From Collimonas sp. OK412 (GTDB lineage: Bacteria; Pseudomonadota; Gammaproteobacteria; Burkholderiales; Burkholderiaceae_D), in assembly GCF_900112135.1 (NCBI RefSeq), contig NZ_FOLC01000017.1:47057-111056 (forward strand): a DNA stretch of 64,000 nucleotides, in the 5' to 3' direction. Of this stretch, positions 25,389 through 35,173 are shown piece by piece; position 1 is the stretch's first letter; every line of letters starts with the position of its first letter. The position numbers and the translations under genes are program-made. A model generated the notes under the pieces. It saw only the letters and a program-made list of their open reading frames with translations, did not search any database and had not been told where the DNA came from.

Positions 25389-28300
25389 CTACGCTAAAGG
25401 AAATTGAGCCGCCGTGCGTTGTCCGTCAACCGTAGCAACGCTTTGCACGCGCAATCCATAGTTGAGGCCAAGATTTGTTGCCTCCTTGCCCTTTTCCCGG
25501 ACGATCAGCATTAGCGGGCGCCACGTGGCCGGTTGCTGCAAGACGGCGTCAGCCAGTTTTACCTTTTCATTCACCCGGCTCGCATCGCCAAGAGTTTCAG
25601 CCAGCCCACCGACCAGCCGAGCGCCATCGATGCGTCCGGATGCCTGCGGCCGCATTGAGTAATTGACGTTGAACTGGCAATACTTGCCCTCTTTTTCCAA
25701 GGCCACGATATCCTTTTCAAACTGGGCGAGCAGCCGCCGGGCCTCGGCACGATTCTCCGGCGTGTCCTTGGTTCCACTCACTTCCGGCATCGTCTCCAAG
25801 GCACGAGCGCACCACTGGTCACGGTTTGCAGAAATTTCCGCCAGCATCTCCTTGGCGCCAAAGTAGTGCCGGTCAAGGTCGCCATCCTGCTTGTCATTGA
25901 TGCGGAACGGCGACAATCCATGTTTCTGCAGGTGCTGGGCAAACTCCCTTTCAAACGAAAAATCAATGGGTACGCTGCCGCCACCCAATGTGCCGTCCTT
26001 ATCGTGCTTATCGTGCGATAGGGGAAGGGCTCTTGCATTGCGCGGCAGCGGCAACTGCACGTCCAGTGAAGCTGCGGCGGTTTGCTTGCCTGTACTTGAC
26101 TTGTCGGACACCACATATACCGCTGCCTTGTCTTCCGTCCGGTATTCAAACGCCCTTTGTGCTTTCGCCTTGCCGGTCAATATCGCGCCCAGGCCAAATT
26201 CAGCCTTACGGCTGTCCGGTTTGGTTTGCAGCCGGAGTCCGGCACTTCCTCTGACCTCTACCTGGGTAGCGACAGATCCTGCTTCAAATCCGGTAACTAC
26301 CGCGTCAGGCAGCCGGGAAAGGATGGCCTCCATCGGCCCAGAGAAACCTGCGTCGCTATTCGTGGGTTTCAGGTCCTTCCACAACACAGTGGATTCCCAT
26401 GCCTTTAGCATATTCCGGCGCTGCGCCTCATCCTGTCCCCGCGCGCGCAGAAAACGTACAACAGTGCCATTCATCTTCATGCGCTCGTGAGTCGCGGGAA
26501 TCGTCGCCGTTCCCCCGCCGTAGAGGTGCTTGCCATGCGTCTTGCCGACTGTAACACCCACGCTGCCTTCCGTGGTTTTGCTCTTGCTCTCCCCCACCAT
26601 CATCTCGAATCCAAGAATAGGCTGGAAGAATTGAACAAACGCTTCCTGTTTCTCAGAATAGCCGGCGGTTAGCACAGGGCCGACAATATTGGGCGATATA
26701 TAAGGCAGAAAAGGCAGGCCTAGTCCCAGCGCCCCGCCGTTCGATGTCTTTAATTTATTGCGCAGCCCCCATTCCGCGAACATCGGCCTGTAAAACTCGA
26801 CCAGGTCCTGGTTATCGTCGAGGCGCAATTTCTGGCCTTGACCGTAACGCGAAATATGTGAGAGGCGGAAATTATCCTGAACCTCTGATGTGTCCAAACC
26901 AAGTCCGCCAACGATGGAATCAATCTGTTGCGGGCTCAAGTGTTCGGCATGCCTTTGCAGAATTTGCTCTGACACATCGCGCAAGACAGACTCCGCGCTC
27001 ACTCCGATATTGGCTTTACGGCCCAAGGGAAAGGATCTGCTGCTGCGTGCCATGGCATTGGCTTCGGCGGCATATTCCTCGAATGGTTCAGGTAGAGCTT
27101 GCTTCTTCGCGCTTGCGCCGGCGGCGGGTGTCGGCAGCGCTTGATTGAAGCGCTTTCTGATCGCGTCGAAATCCGCCGGCGTCAACGCGCGCAGCTCGGT
27201 GAAGTTTTCCCTTATGTGATCGCACAAAACCGTCACCGCCAGACAATGCATCTGTTCATCGCTGTTGAGAGCGCTCATCGGCAAGCCTTTGGCAGTTTCG
27301 CCTAATGACGAAGCTGCCGCCGAGATCGCCGCGGCGACCTTGCTCGCATGAGTCGTGATACCGAAACGCTCGCCCATTGCTGCCGTGTTTGCCAGAGCGT
27401 GAGATGTAAACGGTGTTTTTGCGCGGGACGGGGCGAGTCCCCGCAACAAGCCTTCGCCATAGCGGCCCAGCCTGCGTTGCATCCATTCTTCGCCGACTTT
27501 GCGCAACTCCTTGTCGCGAGCACCGTAAGGCGAGCCAGGCTCATTGGTGACGTAGCCGTTTCGAACTGCATTGTAAGCGCCTAGCTGGCGCTCGCCGAAC
27601 CGCTCAGACAAATGCTGGTCCAGGTCGGCGCCGGGATCCAGCTGCAATCTTTCCGCAGCTACCAGTTTGGCGTCGTTCAGCCACGCCTTGACCGGCGCCG
27701 ATTTTGACTGGGAGATTGCCATGTCGGCTTGCCAATACACCCGCAACGCAACCAGCTGTTTGCTGGCAAGGACTTCACCAGCGTTATTGCCTAGCGATTG
27801 CAATACTTCGATCCCGCGCGGCATGGCGGCCATCAGGTGGAATAAGGCCTTGATGTCGGCCGGGGTTTGCCCCGACGATGAACTGGACGCTCCTGCGCTA
27901 TCTTCTCGCATGACCATGGACAAGGTGGAGCGTGCCCTCAATTCCCGCAACAGCACGGTGGCGCGTTGGGCGTCACCGCCGCTCACTATCGCCAAGGCAT
28001 ACGAAAGGCTTTCGGCAATATCCGTCTTCGGCAGCGCGTCGGCTGCCGGATTCGTCGGCATCGCATTCGTTGCGCTATTCAATTCCCGGCTTAAAGCCCG
28101 AAGCGATTCCGAGGCTCCGAAGCCTGGCGGATGCAGCAGCATTGTGACGACTGACTCTGCGCTCAGATCATCCGATATTGCATGGATTTTCTGGTTCTCG
28201 GTGGTCGTGACGCCAAGCCGTTCCCCAACAACAGCCTTAGCTGACGCCAGCGCTTCCCGTGCTTTTTCAGCTCCCTGGATGCCAGTCTGTGCAGTGTGAA

Positions 28301-29786
28301 GGCCGCGCATCACCACATCCAGTTGCCCAAGAACTCGTTCAGCCTCGCCAACCATGTGCTCAACACGCTCTTCCGCGGAGGTGGCAAGCGCTCCGATTTC
28401 TGCAATCAAGCCGTTAAGGGTCTCTTCCAGCTGCCCGAAATGGGTGCACTCGGCCTGGATAGAACTCAGCTCATCGACATTGACCTCGGCATTCGCCTCA
28501 GGCTGCCCGGCAATGGCCGTCAAACGTTGTTGCAAAGCGTTTTTGTGTCCAACCACCAAGCTTAGGTCGTTCTTGAGGGAGGCGTGGGTATGCTGTTGCA
28601 CGGTACATTCGGTTTGCACCAATTGCAGGTTTTCACATATCTGCTGATGAGCCTCTACCAGCGCTCCAAGCGCGGGTTCCAGGCTGGCCTTGTCCGTCTC
28701 GCATTGCTTAAGCAGTTCCTGAGAAATATCACTTAGCCTGCTCAGCTCCGCCTGGGTAAAGTCCAGGTGCTTGACAGCGATGTCTGACGCCAGCACGGCT
28801 CCGGCTATGTCATTTACTTCACTCGGCGTCACCAGTGCATGCAGGCGCGAGGCTGCATGCAGCATTCTTTTTTCAGCTTGCAAGCTTGCGCCTGCTGCAA
28901 TTTGTTCTCTCTGCAGCAACGGCGCCAAGCGTCTGCTGTGGGATGATTGTTGCAATCGGCATTGCTGAAGCTGCGCTTCCAGGCGCTCGGCTTCATGTCT
29001 CAGGCTTACCGCCTCCAGCCGTTGCGGGGAAAAGCTTGGCGCGTGCTGCGCGGCCGATACCCGGTTCTGGATGTTGTCTATGTCCTGCCCTGCTTTTTCA
29101 CTCAAAGGAGTCAGCATGGCAATCTTCTCTTCGAGCGCTTCACGCTGCGCCGTCAATTGCTGATGCTCATTTACCAGCGTTTGCCAATCCTGGCGTGCCT
29201 CTTGGTATTCCTGCCCAAGTCCCTGCAAGTTCTGGACTAAACGGGTTTTGATGGATTCGGCTTCCGCAGTCGTCAACACATTTGACGATTTGGATTGCTT
29301 CAGGGGCTTTGCCTGGAGCGTCTGCATTTTCGGCACTGCATGCGGCTGGAGTACAGGGAAGCATTCGACCAGTTTTTCCCAGGCGGTAGTCGGGCCGCCG
29401 GGCCTATCCGACAGGCTGCGGGATGGTTGCGCCAGGCGTTTCTGCAAGGACTTCGCTTGCTGGGCAATGTCATCAAACTTGCTTGGAATATCCTGAGGTA
29501 CAGGTGAAGAAGTTTGCTCGGATTTCTTATTGAGGTGAGTTCTGGACGGGCGTTCGAATGCCACAGAGGTGCCAGGTAAAGGGCCGCCAACGCCAACCGG
29601 CCGCTCCATGATTTTCTTGACCCCCGCACGATAACCGCTACGGATGCTTTTTAGCGGCGCGAAGAAAGAATCCGATGATTTTCTCCTGGTGCTGGAGTTT
29701 CTCTCGCTCGCTGCTTTATCCGGCGAGGCGGGAGATTCGGCCGTTGTGGAGATTGATTTCCGTGTAATAAAAGTGAATCCAGGCAT
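25389..29786 (-). CDS. Giant coiled-coil type III effector candidate
   Basis: 1465 aa, not recognised. The ATG at 29786 follows a very strong GGAGGGGGG. Residues 1-150 are Ser/Arg-rich and disordered. Residues about 180-540 are strongly helical, with long coiled-coil stretches (EHQQLTAQREALEEKIAML). The middle is helical. Residues about 1040-1300 are rich in Gly and alternating hydrophobic strands (SVGVTVGKTHGKHLYGGG), suggesting a beta-barrel-like or membrane-associated domain as in the AvrE effector family; homology to AvrE is not claimed. A perfect HrpB box lies about 100 bp upstream. Confidence 0.72.
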   Translation of the reverse strand: MPGFTFITRKSISTTAESPASPDKAASERNSSTRRKSSDSFFAPLKSIRSGYRAGVKKIMERPVGVGGPLPGTSVAFERPSRTHLNKKSEQTSSPVPQDIPSKFDDIAQQAKSLQKRLAQPSRSLSDRPGGPTTAWEKLVECFPVLQPHAVPKMQTLQAKPLKQSKSSNVLTTAEAESIKTRLVQNLQGLGQEYQEARQDWQTLVNEHQQLTAQREALEEKIAMLTPLSEKAGQDIDNIQNRVSAAQHAPSFSPQRLEAVSLRHEAERLEAQLQQCRLQQSSHSRRLAPLLQREQIAAGASLQAEKRMLHAASRLHALVTPSEVNDIAGAVLASDIAVKHLDFTQAELSRLSDISQELLKQCETDKASLEPALGALVEAHQQICENLQLVQTECTVQQHTHASLKNDLSLVVGHKNALQQRLTAIAGQPEANAEVNVDELSSIQAECTHFGQLEETLNGLIAEIGALATSAEERVEHMVGEAERVLGQLDVVMRGLHTAQTGIQGAEKAREALASAKAVVGERLGVTTTENQKIHAISDDLSAESVVTMLLHPPGFGASESLRALSRELNSATNAMPTNPAADALPKTDIAESLSYALAIVSGGDAQRATVLLRELRARSTLSMVMREDSAGASSSSSGQTPADIKALFHLMAAMPRGIEVLQSLGNNAGEVLASKQLVALRVYWQADMAISQSKSAPVKAWLNDAKLVAAERLQLDPGADLDQHLSERFGERQLGAYNAVRNGYVTNEPGSPYGARDKELRKVGEEWMQRRLGRYGEGLLRGLAPSRAKTPFTSHALANTAAMGERFGITTHASKVAAAISAAASSLGETAKGLPMSALNSDEQMHCLAVTVLCDHIRENFTELRALTPADFDAIRKRFNQALPTPAAGASAKKQALPEPFEEYAAEANAMARSSRSFPLGRKANIGVSAESVLRDVSEQILQRHAEHLSPQQIDSIVGGLGLDTSEVQDNFRLSHISRYGQGQKLRLDDNQDLVEFYRPMFAEWGLRNKLKTSNGGALGLGLPFLPYISPNIVGPVLTAGYSEKQEAFVQFFQPILGFEMMVGESKSKTTEGSVGVTVGKTHGKHLYGGGTATIPATHERMKMNGTVVRFLRARGQDEAQRRNMLKAWESTVLWKDLKPTNSDAGFSGPMEAILSRLPDAVVTGFEAGSVATQVEVRGSAGLRLQTKPDSRKAEFGLGAILTGKAKAQRAFEYRTEDKAAVYVVSDKSSTGKQTAAASLDVQLPLPRNARALPLSHDKHDKDGTLGGGSVPIDFSFEREFAQHLQKHGLSPFRINDKQDGDLDRHYFGAKEMLAEISANRDQWCARALETMPEVSGTKDTPENRAEARRLLAQFEKDIVALEKEGKYCQFNVNYSMRPQASGRIDGARLVGGLAETLGDASRVNEKVKLADAVLQQPATWRPLMLIVREKGKEATNLGLNYGLRVQSVATVDGQRTAAQFPLA

Positions 29787-29884
29787 CCCCCCTCCGATGT
29801 ATGAAACTCATGAGCCCGCGCAGCGCTCCTCCCCAACTCCTTCTGGAAAACATACCTTCGTGTAGTCGACCTATCTTCTGATGA

Positions 29885-29909
29885 GCGAAAAATATGCTCA
29901 GCGCGCGAA
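29885..29909 (-). promoter_or_regulatory. PIP/hrpII box upstream of 1465-aa gene
   Basis: TTCGC-N15-TTCGC on the minus strand. TATGTT lies 30 bases downstream, a partial YANNRT match. The box ends about 20 bp from the start of the REP element at 29930. Confidence 0.83.
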
Positions 29910-29929
29910 GCAATTGGCATGCGCTGAAA

Positions 29930-30134
29930 GAGTCATCTGGGGTCAGAGTCAACTCTCGCAGTGCTTCTTCGCGAAACTTGACTCTGACCTCACATGACGG
30001 ATTCGGAGAAAGACAGGCCGCACTACGCGGTTTTTTTTGACGATGAGGCAGGTACTCCGTGACCCGCTAAGTGGGGTCAGAGTGAAGTTTCTGCAAAAGG
30101 CGCGCAGAAAGTTCACTCTGACCCCAGTTAGCTG
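29930..30134. repeat. Composite REP-like repeat, locus A
   Basis: Two hairpin elements built on GGGGTCAGAGT/ACTCTGACCCC arms (29938-29992 and 30071-30128) are joined by a conserved spacer containing CGGATTCGGAGAAAGA and GTACTCCGTGACCCGC. The second hairpin has a 22-bp stem with one mismatch. The whole unit reappears in reverse orientation at 45563-45773. Such arms are typical of REP sequences mobilised by RAYT transposases; no transposase gene is present here. Confidence 0.85.
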
Positions 30135-30343
30135 CGATTGTTAAGCCCAAACCGGGCAAGGAGATTGACATGGGAAGGCTTCGTATCCCGCAATAAAGAT
30201 TCGGCAGAATTGAGGCCGCGGGAAGAAAACGGAGTGAATATCTGCCGTGCGAGGTTGTTGGAAAGCCGGAAAGCTCTTCGAAATCCTGGAGCGATAGCCA
30301 GGTTGGCTTGGCAACCGAGACATAACGTAACCAGAGGATAATC
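30135..30343. other. Upstream region of the small 83-aa gene
   Basis: About 210 bp without a convincing gene. A strong AAGGAG followed by an 8-codon frame (ATG at 30170) could be a leader peptide, but nothing else supports it. Confidence 0.35.
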
Positions 30344-30595
30344 ATGCACGCAAATCACACCAATGCTCTTTTCGCGACGCTGTCGGGCGACATTTTGAAG
30401 GTATCCAAGCCCGGCGCCGGCGCAATTGAAATACCGATCAACGACTGCGCGATTCATACCAAATTGAGCGGCGTCCATCTGCACGGCGGACCGTATTTTC
30501 AGATCGGGCCGCTGACCTGCGACCAACTGACGTTGCTGCGTCATTTAGGCGTCAGGGAACCCAACCTGGAGCTGATCGACATTGTTCGTCATTGA
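30344..30595 (+). CDS. Small hypothetical protein
   Basis: 83 aa, starting MHANHTNALFATLSGD, predicted as a compact alpha/beta protein with several His residues. It has an AGAGGA site before the ATG and a good terminator just after the stop, so it is probably a real single-gene transcript. It lies just inside the left REP element. No family is recognised and there is no HrpB box. Confidence 0.65.
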   Translation: MHANHTNALFATLSGDILKVSKPGAGAIEIPINDCAIHTKLSGVHLHGGPYFQIGPLTCDQLTLLRHLGVREPNLELIDIVRH

Positions 30596-30602
30596 AGGAT
30601 TG

Positions 30603-30640
30603 CCCCGTGCACCGCCTTGTTTTGCACGGGGCTTATTTAA
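30603..30640 (+). terminator. Rho-independent terminator
   Basis: CCCCGTGCA (30603-30611) pairs with TGCACGGGG (30623-30631), followed by CTTATTT, seven bases after the stop of the 83-aa gene. Confidence 0.75.
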
Positions 30641-30700
30641 AACTTGTTTAGAACTCATTTCATAAGTTTTCGCGAATGCGAACGCGGCTATTCGAGAGCA

Positions 30701-30979
30701 TTACCTCGGAAGTCCCGGAACAGCATCGCGTGCAGCCTGGTCGATCCGCTCCCACAGACGTTCAAGGCCCCGTGCTGCGTCAGGCTCCGGAACCCGGCCA
30801 TTACGCATTTTCGTGAACAGCGCACGCTGAAATTGGTATTCTGTCCGGCAATCTTCGCACTCTCGCAAATGCATTTCGACCATGCTGCGCTCCTCAGCGG
30901 ATGCGCGTCCGTTGATTACCCAAGGCAATAGCTCCAGCACTTTCCCGTGACAAGCATTGACATCGGTCGAATTGCTCAA
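30701..30979 (-). CDS. Zinc-finger anti-sigma factor
   Basis: 92 aa from a TTG start at 30979 that overlaps the stop of the sigma gene, so the pair is translationally coupled. The zinc-binding H-x3-C-x2-C motif is visible in MHLRECEDCRTEY near residue 35. There is no transmembrane helix, so it resembles the soluble ZAS anti-sigma factors that hold an ECF sigma factor in the cytoplasm and release it on a chemical signal such as redox stress. It is the likely partner of the upstream sigma factor. Longer frames upstream of the TTG are antisense-like and lack coding character. Confidence 0.8.
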   Translation of the reverse strand: MSNSTDVNACHGKVLELLPWVINGRASAEERSMVEMHLRECEDCRTEYQFQRALFTKMRNGRVPEPDAARGLERLWERIDQAARDAVPGLPR

Positions 30980-31572
30980 TGTTTCTTCTCCAAAAGACCT
31001 CCCAGTTTTGGCAAGGTGCCGCGCAGCGTGACGCGAGCGCGAAACATCCTTGCTTTTATTGTGCTGACGGGACACTCCATGATCTCGGCGATTTCTTCCA
31101 GCGAGTACCCCATCCAGTACGCCAGCTCCAACGTCAGCCGCTGATCGAACGGCAACAGGACCAGCCCTTTGGCGACCCAGTCGAGCACTTCGTGGTCGTC
31201 GAAAGGACAGGTGACCGACAAATCGCCGCCTGGCGCTGAATTTTCCCACAGGGCCTGCCTCGTCCCGCGCAACGACTTGAGCGCAGTGCGGTAAGCGATT
31301 CCCATGATCCAGGTCGACACTAGCGCCTCCCCGCGAAATTCACGGGCTTTTTGCCAGACGACCAGGAATGTGTCGTTAATGGCCTCCTCAATCGCCTCTT
31401 CACAATATGTCACCCGTCCGAGGAAACGACTTAACCTGCGGTGATACTTCAGGTACAGGGCCGATAGGGATTGCCGGTCCCCGGCAGCGATGCAGCGAAG
31501 GGAGCCAACGTCGTCATTATCTGCTTGCTCCGGCTGGCGCGTCAAATTATTAGAGATTAGTGTCATGGCCAT
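30976..31572 (-). CDS. ECF-family RNA polymerase sigma factor
   Basis: 198 aa. Region 2 lies at about residues 35-100, with YLKYHRRLSRFLGRV and NDTFLVVWQKAREFRGEA; region 4 at about 135-190, with LPFDQRLTLELAYWMGYS and the HTH EEIAEIMECPVSTIKARMFRAR. ATG at 31572 or 31566. It directs RNA polymerase to a small stress regulon under control of the coupled anti-sigma factor. The target genes are unknown, and its position does not prove a link with the neighbouring TonB operon. Confidence 0.88.
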   Translation of the reverse strand: MAMTLISNNLTRQPEQADNDDVGSLRCIAAGDRQSLSALYLKYHRRLSRFLGRVTYCEEAIEEAINDTFLVVWQKAREFRGEALVSTWIMGIAYRTALKSLRGTRQALWENSAPGGDLSVTCPFDDHEVLDWVAKGLVLLPFDQRLTLELAYWMGYSLEEIAEIMECPVSTIKARMFRARVTLRGTLPKLGGLLEKKH

Positions 31573-31920
31573 CGAATGTAGTTAGACTGGATTACGGATA
31601 TGAGAAAAAAACCCGGCTCTCTCAAAGAATGTTTCGGCCCTTTGGTAAGATCAGATCAGCGATCCGACATCAGCGATCCGATAAATGGCTACGATCAATC
31701 CGGGACGCCGGCTGCGACCAACTGCATGGGCGACCGGGCCCATGTTGGCGAACTTCTTAATGGCGGATGATCGAAGGAAAAGTTCGGTGCCGGAACTGAC
31801 GGCAGTTTTGTCGCTCTTACCGTCATTGATTTGATTTTTATTTTGGTAAAAACGCTGCACCGTGTCGCCCGCTACGAGCGACATCCCCAAGTGCAGACTG
31901 GTGGCAATGAACGCCGGATT
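31573..31920. other. Gap between ECF sigma gene and exbB
   Basis: 348 bp, no convincing gene. It has a 12-bp direct repeat TCAGCGATCCGA at 31656-31667 and 31670-31681, about 85 bp upstream of the sigma gene, and a weak hairpin near 31855 that may end the exbB transcript. Confidence 0.5.
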
Positions 31921-32517
31921 TCAGTGCGAAGGATCGGTAATTCTCAACAACAGTTCTTTCAGTTGATCGTTCAAGCGGTCCGAGCATTCGCGCAGGAAAT
32001 TATAAAAAAGCAATCCGAACAGCGCTATCGATATCCCCAAGGCGGTAGCGTAAAGCGCAGTACCGATTCCCTTGGATACGCCGGATGGATCCGAAATGCC
32101 GGATGAAGCCAACACCGCAAACGTATCGATAATCCCGAGGATAGTGCCGACCAGTCCCAGCAGCGGCGCTGCAGTCACAATCGTATCCAATATCCATAAG
32201 CGGGCGATTACACGCGATCTGCTGGACAGATAAATGGCTTCCGAAAGATCTTCCACACGCGCTGGGGCAAGCTTCGCGTCGCGCGACTGCAGTGCTTCAC
32301 GCAGCAGCTGCACAGGAGTCGATTTACGCTCCAGAAACGCAGCCGGGATCCGCGTTGCATCGTTGGCAGAGCCGGCCATAAGACGCAGGATGGCGCTGGC
32401 GTCGCGTCTGCCGGTCATGTAAAAAATTTGCCGTTCAATGATGACGAATACGGCAAGCGCAGCGGCTGCGTACATCGCATAAAACGTCAGATTATGAAAT
32501 AGTTCAATGTAGTTCAT
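31921..32517 (-). CDS. exbB: ExbB/TolQ-family proton channel subunit
   Basis: 198 aa. Three membrane segments: about 10-28 (FYAMYAAAALAVFVIIE), about 112-135 (TAAPLLGLVGTILGIIDTF, the family signature) and about 150-175 (GTALYATALGISIALFGLLF). With ExbD it uses the proton gradient to energise TonB. It is the last gene of the nucleoside operon, separated from exbD and tonB by the receptor gene, an unusual order. About 71 bp separate it from the receptor. Confidence 0.9.
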   Translation of the reverse strand: MNYIELFHNLTFYAMYAAAALAVFVIIERQIFYMTGRRDASAILRLMAGSANDATRIPAAFLERKSTPVQLLREALQSRDAKLAPARVEDLSEAIYLSSRSRVIARLWILDTIVTAAPLLGLVGTILGIIDTFAVLASSGISDPSGVSKGIGTALYATALGISIALFGLLFYNFLRECSDRLNDQLKELLLRITDPSH

Positions 32518-32588
32518 ATGGGTACCTGGTCGAGATGATATGCCGCATTGGGTGCGGCGCCTGGTTGAAGCAAGATTGCATTCCTGGA

Positions 32589-35093
32589 TTAAAAGTCCGT
32601 GCTTAAAGATATTTGCAAGGTGCGTGGCGCGCCGACATAAAACGACGGTGAAGTCGCGTTGCCGGATGCTGATATATTCCCGGCGACGGTGCCTTGCGCT
32701 GTCACTACCGGATTCACGTTGCTTGTAAACGACGAGCCGCTGGTGCCGGTCATGCTCAGATATTGCTTGCTGAACAGATTCGATACCGTCAGGCGAATCG
32801 TCGGCGTCTTCATGAAAGCAGTTGGTGCGAAGCGATAGCCGGCGCCGACATCGTATAAGGTATAGCCGCCGACCTGATCGTCATTGACCAGCGAGGTATA
32901 GCGGGCGCCGACATAGCGCCCCTGGATCGACGAATAAAACGACCCGTAGGTGTACTGCAGGGAGAGCGACGCCAGCCATTTCGGCGTGTCCGGCATTTGT
33001 TTTCCCGAGGTCGGCAATGCGGCCGAACCGCCGTTGGTGGTTTTGGCGAAGACCCTGTCTTCCAGCATCGTCGACTCCGTGCGCGTCAGCGAACTGTATA
33101 CGTTCCACTGGCTGTTTACCTTGTAGCCTGCTTCCAGTTCAAGACCGACGGTTCTGGATTTTCCGACGTTGAATTGGGTGGTCAGATTGGTCGTCGGATC
33201 GTATTGGCTGGAAAGACGGTCTTTAAAATCGACATAGAACGCGGAACCGGAGAATGTCAGTTGCTCCCCGGCGAAGCGATAGCCTAAATCAAAGTTGTTG
33301 GACTTTTCAGGTTTAACGTTGACCGCCAAAATGTTGACAGGTATGACATTACCCGCAGCATCTTTGGCCACCATGACGCCGTTGACGATCGAGGTTGAAT
33401 AGTTCTTGCCAGTCAATTGAGCCAATCCCGTGTTCGCACTGTTTTCGGGTGCGCGAGCGTTCTGGCCGGCATTAAAAAACGCCGATTGCTTATCCGTGAA
33501 CTGATAGCGCAGGCCGAGGTTAGCCAGGTTGTCCGAGAAATCCTGATGCTCGCTGTAGTTCACGCCATTGGCATTGACGCCCGAACCGCTGGCATAGTTG
33601 TTGAAGTCGCGCGCCACGGTCTGACGTTTCAAGCCTAGCAATACATTCAATTTATCGTTGAGCAGGCCGAAGCTATCCTGAAGGAACAAGGTATGCGCAT
33701 CGACATTGGTCTTCCAGTTTCTTGCGGCGTTATATGGCGTGCCGTCCTGATATTGCAAATAAGCGGAACTGTTCCTGAGCCAGTAGTCGGCGGAGTTGCC
33801 ATTGTTGCCAATCGCTACCACCGGGCTGTATTGCTTGGAAGTACCCCTGTCAAACCAGATGCCGCCGCTCACATTGTGGATGCCGGCCTGGTAGTTGGCC
33901 TTGGCGGTAATGCCCCAGCGGTTGGTTTCGCTGATATTGCTGCCATACATCGCAACCGTGTCGCGGGTGTCACCATCGCCATTGGCGTCGCGGATGCCGC
34001 CATGCAATGCGGTGCTTGCCTTGGACTCCGTCACGGTGGTCAACTGGTTGCCGCCAGTGCCGTAGCCGTAACTGTAATAAGGATTCACATCGATGCTCGC
34101 CTTGGGAGAAATTTGCCAGTGATTCTGCAAAGCTACCTGGTAATTCTCGAACGGGTTGTTATTGAAACCGGCGTACTGCGCGCCGGATGCACCGAAGATA
34201 CCCGCATTCGGCGCATAGGTCGTGTCGTTTTGGGCGGTTCCGGCCACCGCAGGCTGGTGTACCGGCGCACGTGTGCCGAAATCGAGGTCGTAACCGCCGT
34301 TGGCAATATCGTTTTTGCTGACGGTACGATAGTTCGCGTTGTTCATCTTGTTGTAGAGACCTGTGAGCTTCGAAAAGCTGCCGCCATCGAAATTAAACAC
34401 GGCCTTGGCGTCAAGATGCTCGCGGTCGGCCTTGCCGTCGCCCTTGAATTTATCGGCGCCGGCTTGCGACAGCGAAACAAAGAATTTGGCCCGATCGTTC
34501 ATGAAGCGTCCGGAATCGAAACGGACAAACTCCTTGTGATAGCTATTGCTGCCCACAGCATAGGCAACCTTGCCGCCAAGCTTGTCTTTCGGATCGCAGG
34601 TTGAAATGCCGATATTTCCACCGCTGGCGCCGACATGCGGCGCGTCAATGTCGGTGCTGCCTTGGGTCAGGAAAACTTCGCAGGTGTTTTCCGGATCGGC
34701 AAATTCCTGGATGTTGATCGTATAGTTGAGCGAATCGTTCAACGGCACGCCATCCAGCGTCAGGCCCATCTGGTTGCTGTTGAATCCGCGCACCCGCAAT
34801 GTGCCGCCGAACAGGCCGGTGCCATCCTGGTCGAAGGTCGACACACCCGGCAGGGCTTCGATCATCTGAAATGCGGTCGAGGTCGGCGTCTTTTTTTCAA
34901 TCGCAGCCGCTGTCACCGAACTGCGCGCTTTCGGCGACTCCTCTTGCTGTATCAAGCCAGTGCTGGTACCGCCGGGAAGGCCCTGCACATTGATTTGTCC
35001 CAGATCGGTGGTGTCGGCGGCCTGGACCGCCGGCATGTTGCTCAAGAAAAGGCCAGACACGATCAGCGCCAGCCGGTTGATTTTGAATTTCAT
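32589..35093 (-). CDS. TonB-dependent receptor, probable nucleoside/nucleobase uptake
   Basis: 834 aa. Signal peptide to about residue 25 (VQAADT), a TonB-box-like QINVQG at about 33, plug domain with LRVRGFNSNQMGLTLDGVPLN near 100-120, and a long barrel ending QISLSTDF. There is no N-terminal signalling (STN) extension, so control by the nearby ECF sigma factor is not indicated. Sharing an operon with a purine permease, a nucleoside-hydrolase-like protein and a sugar kinase suggests a nucleoside or related glycosylated ligand; that is inference. Confidence 0.85.
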   Translation of the reverse strand: MKFKINRLALIVSGLFLSNMPAVQAADTTDLGQINVQGLPGGTSTGLIQQEESPKARSSVTAAAIEKKTPTSTAFQMIEALPGVSTFDQDGTGLFGGTLRVRGFNSNQMGLTLDGVPLNDSLNYTINIQEFADPENTCEVFLTQGSTDIDAPHVGASGGNIGISTCDPKDKLGGKVAYAVGSNSYHKEFVRFDSGRFMNDRAKFFVSLSQAGADKFKGDGKADREHLDAKAVFNFDGGSFSKLTGLYNKMNNANYRTVSKNDIANGGYDLDFGTRAPVHQPAVAGTAQNDTTYAPNAGIFGASGAQYAGFNNNPFENYQVALQNHWQISPKASIDVNPYYSYGYGTGGNQLTTVTESKASTALHGGIRDANGDGDTRDTVAMYGSNISETNRWGITAKANYQAGIHNVSGGIWFDRGTSKQYSPVVAIGNNGNSADYWLRNSSAYLQYQDGTPYNAARNWKTNVDAHTLFLQDSFGLLNDKLNVLLGLKRQTVARDFNNYASGSGVNANGVNYSEHQDFSDNLANLGLRYQFTDKQSAFFNAGQNARAPENSANTGLAQLTGKNYSTSIVNGVMVAKDAAGNVIPVNILAVNVKPEKSNNFDLGYRFAGEQLTFSGSAFYVDFKDRLSSQYDPTTNLTTQFNVGKSRTVGLELEAGYKVNSQWNVYSSLTRTESTMLEDRVFAKTTNGGSAALPTSGKQMPDTPKWLASLSLQYTYGSFYSSIQGRYVGARYTSLVNDDQVGGYTLYDVGAGYRFAPTAFMKTPTIRLTVSNLFSKQYLSMTGTSGSSFTSNVNPVVTAQGTVAGNISASGNATSPSFYVGAPRTLQISLSTDF

Positions 35094-35173
35094 TTAATTC
35101 CCCTTGATTGCGTTCGATAGACTGCGTTGATATTTCGGTCATGCATCGCATTTGCATGCTTGAATTTGCATCG

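Noticed and set aside
31651..31890. 79-codon frame on the - strand between exbB and the sigma gene
   Set aside because: No ribosome-binding site, and it crosses the direct repeat and a hairpin.
33693..34604. 303-codon frame on the + strand
   Set aside because: Antisense to the TonB-dependent receptor; composition is that of a high-GC shadow frame.
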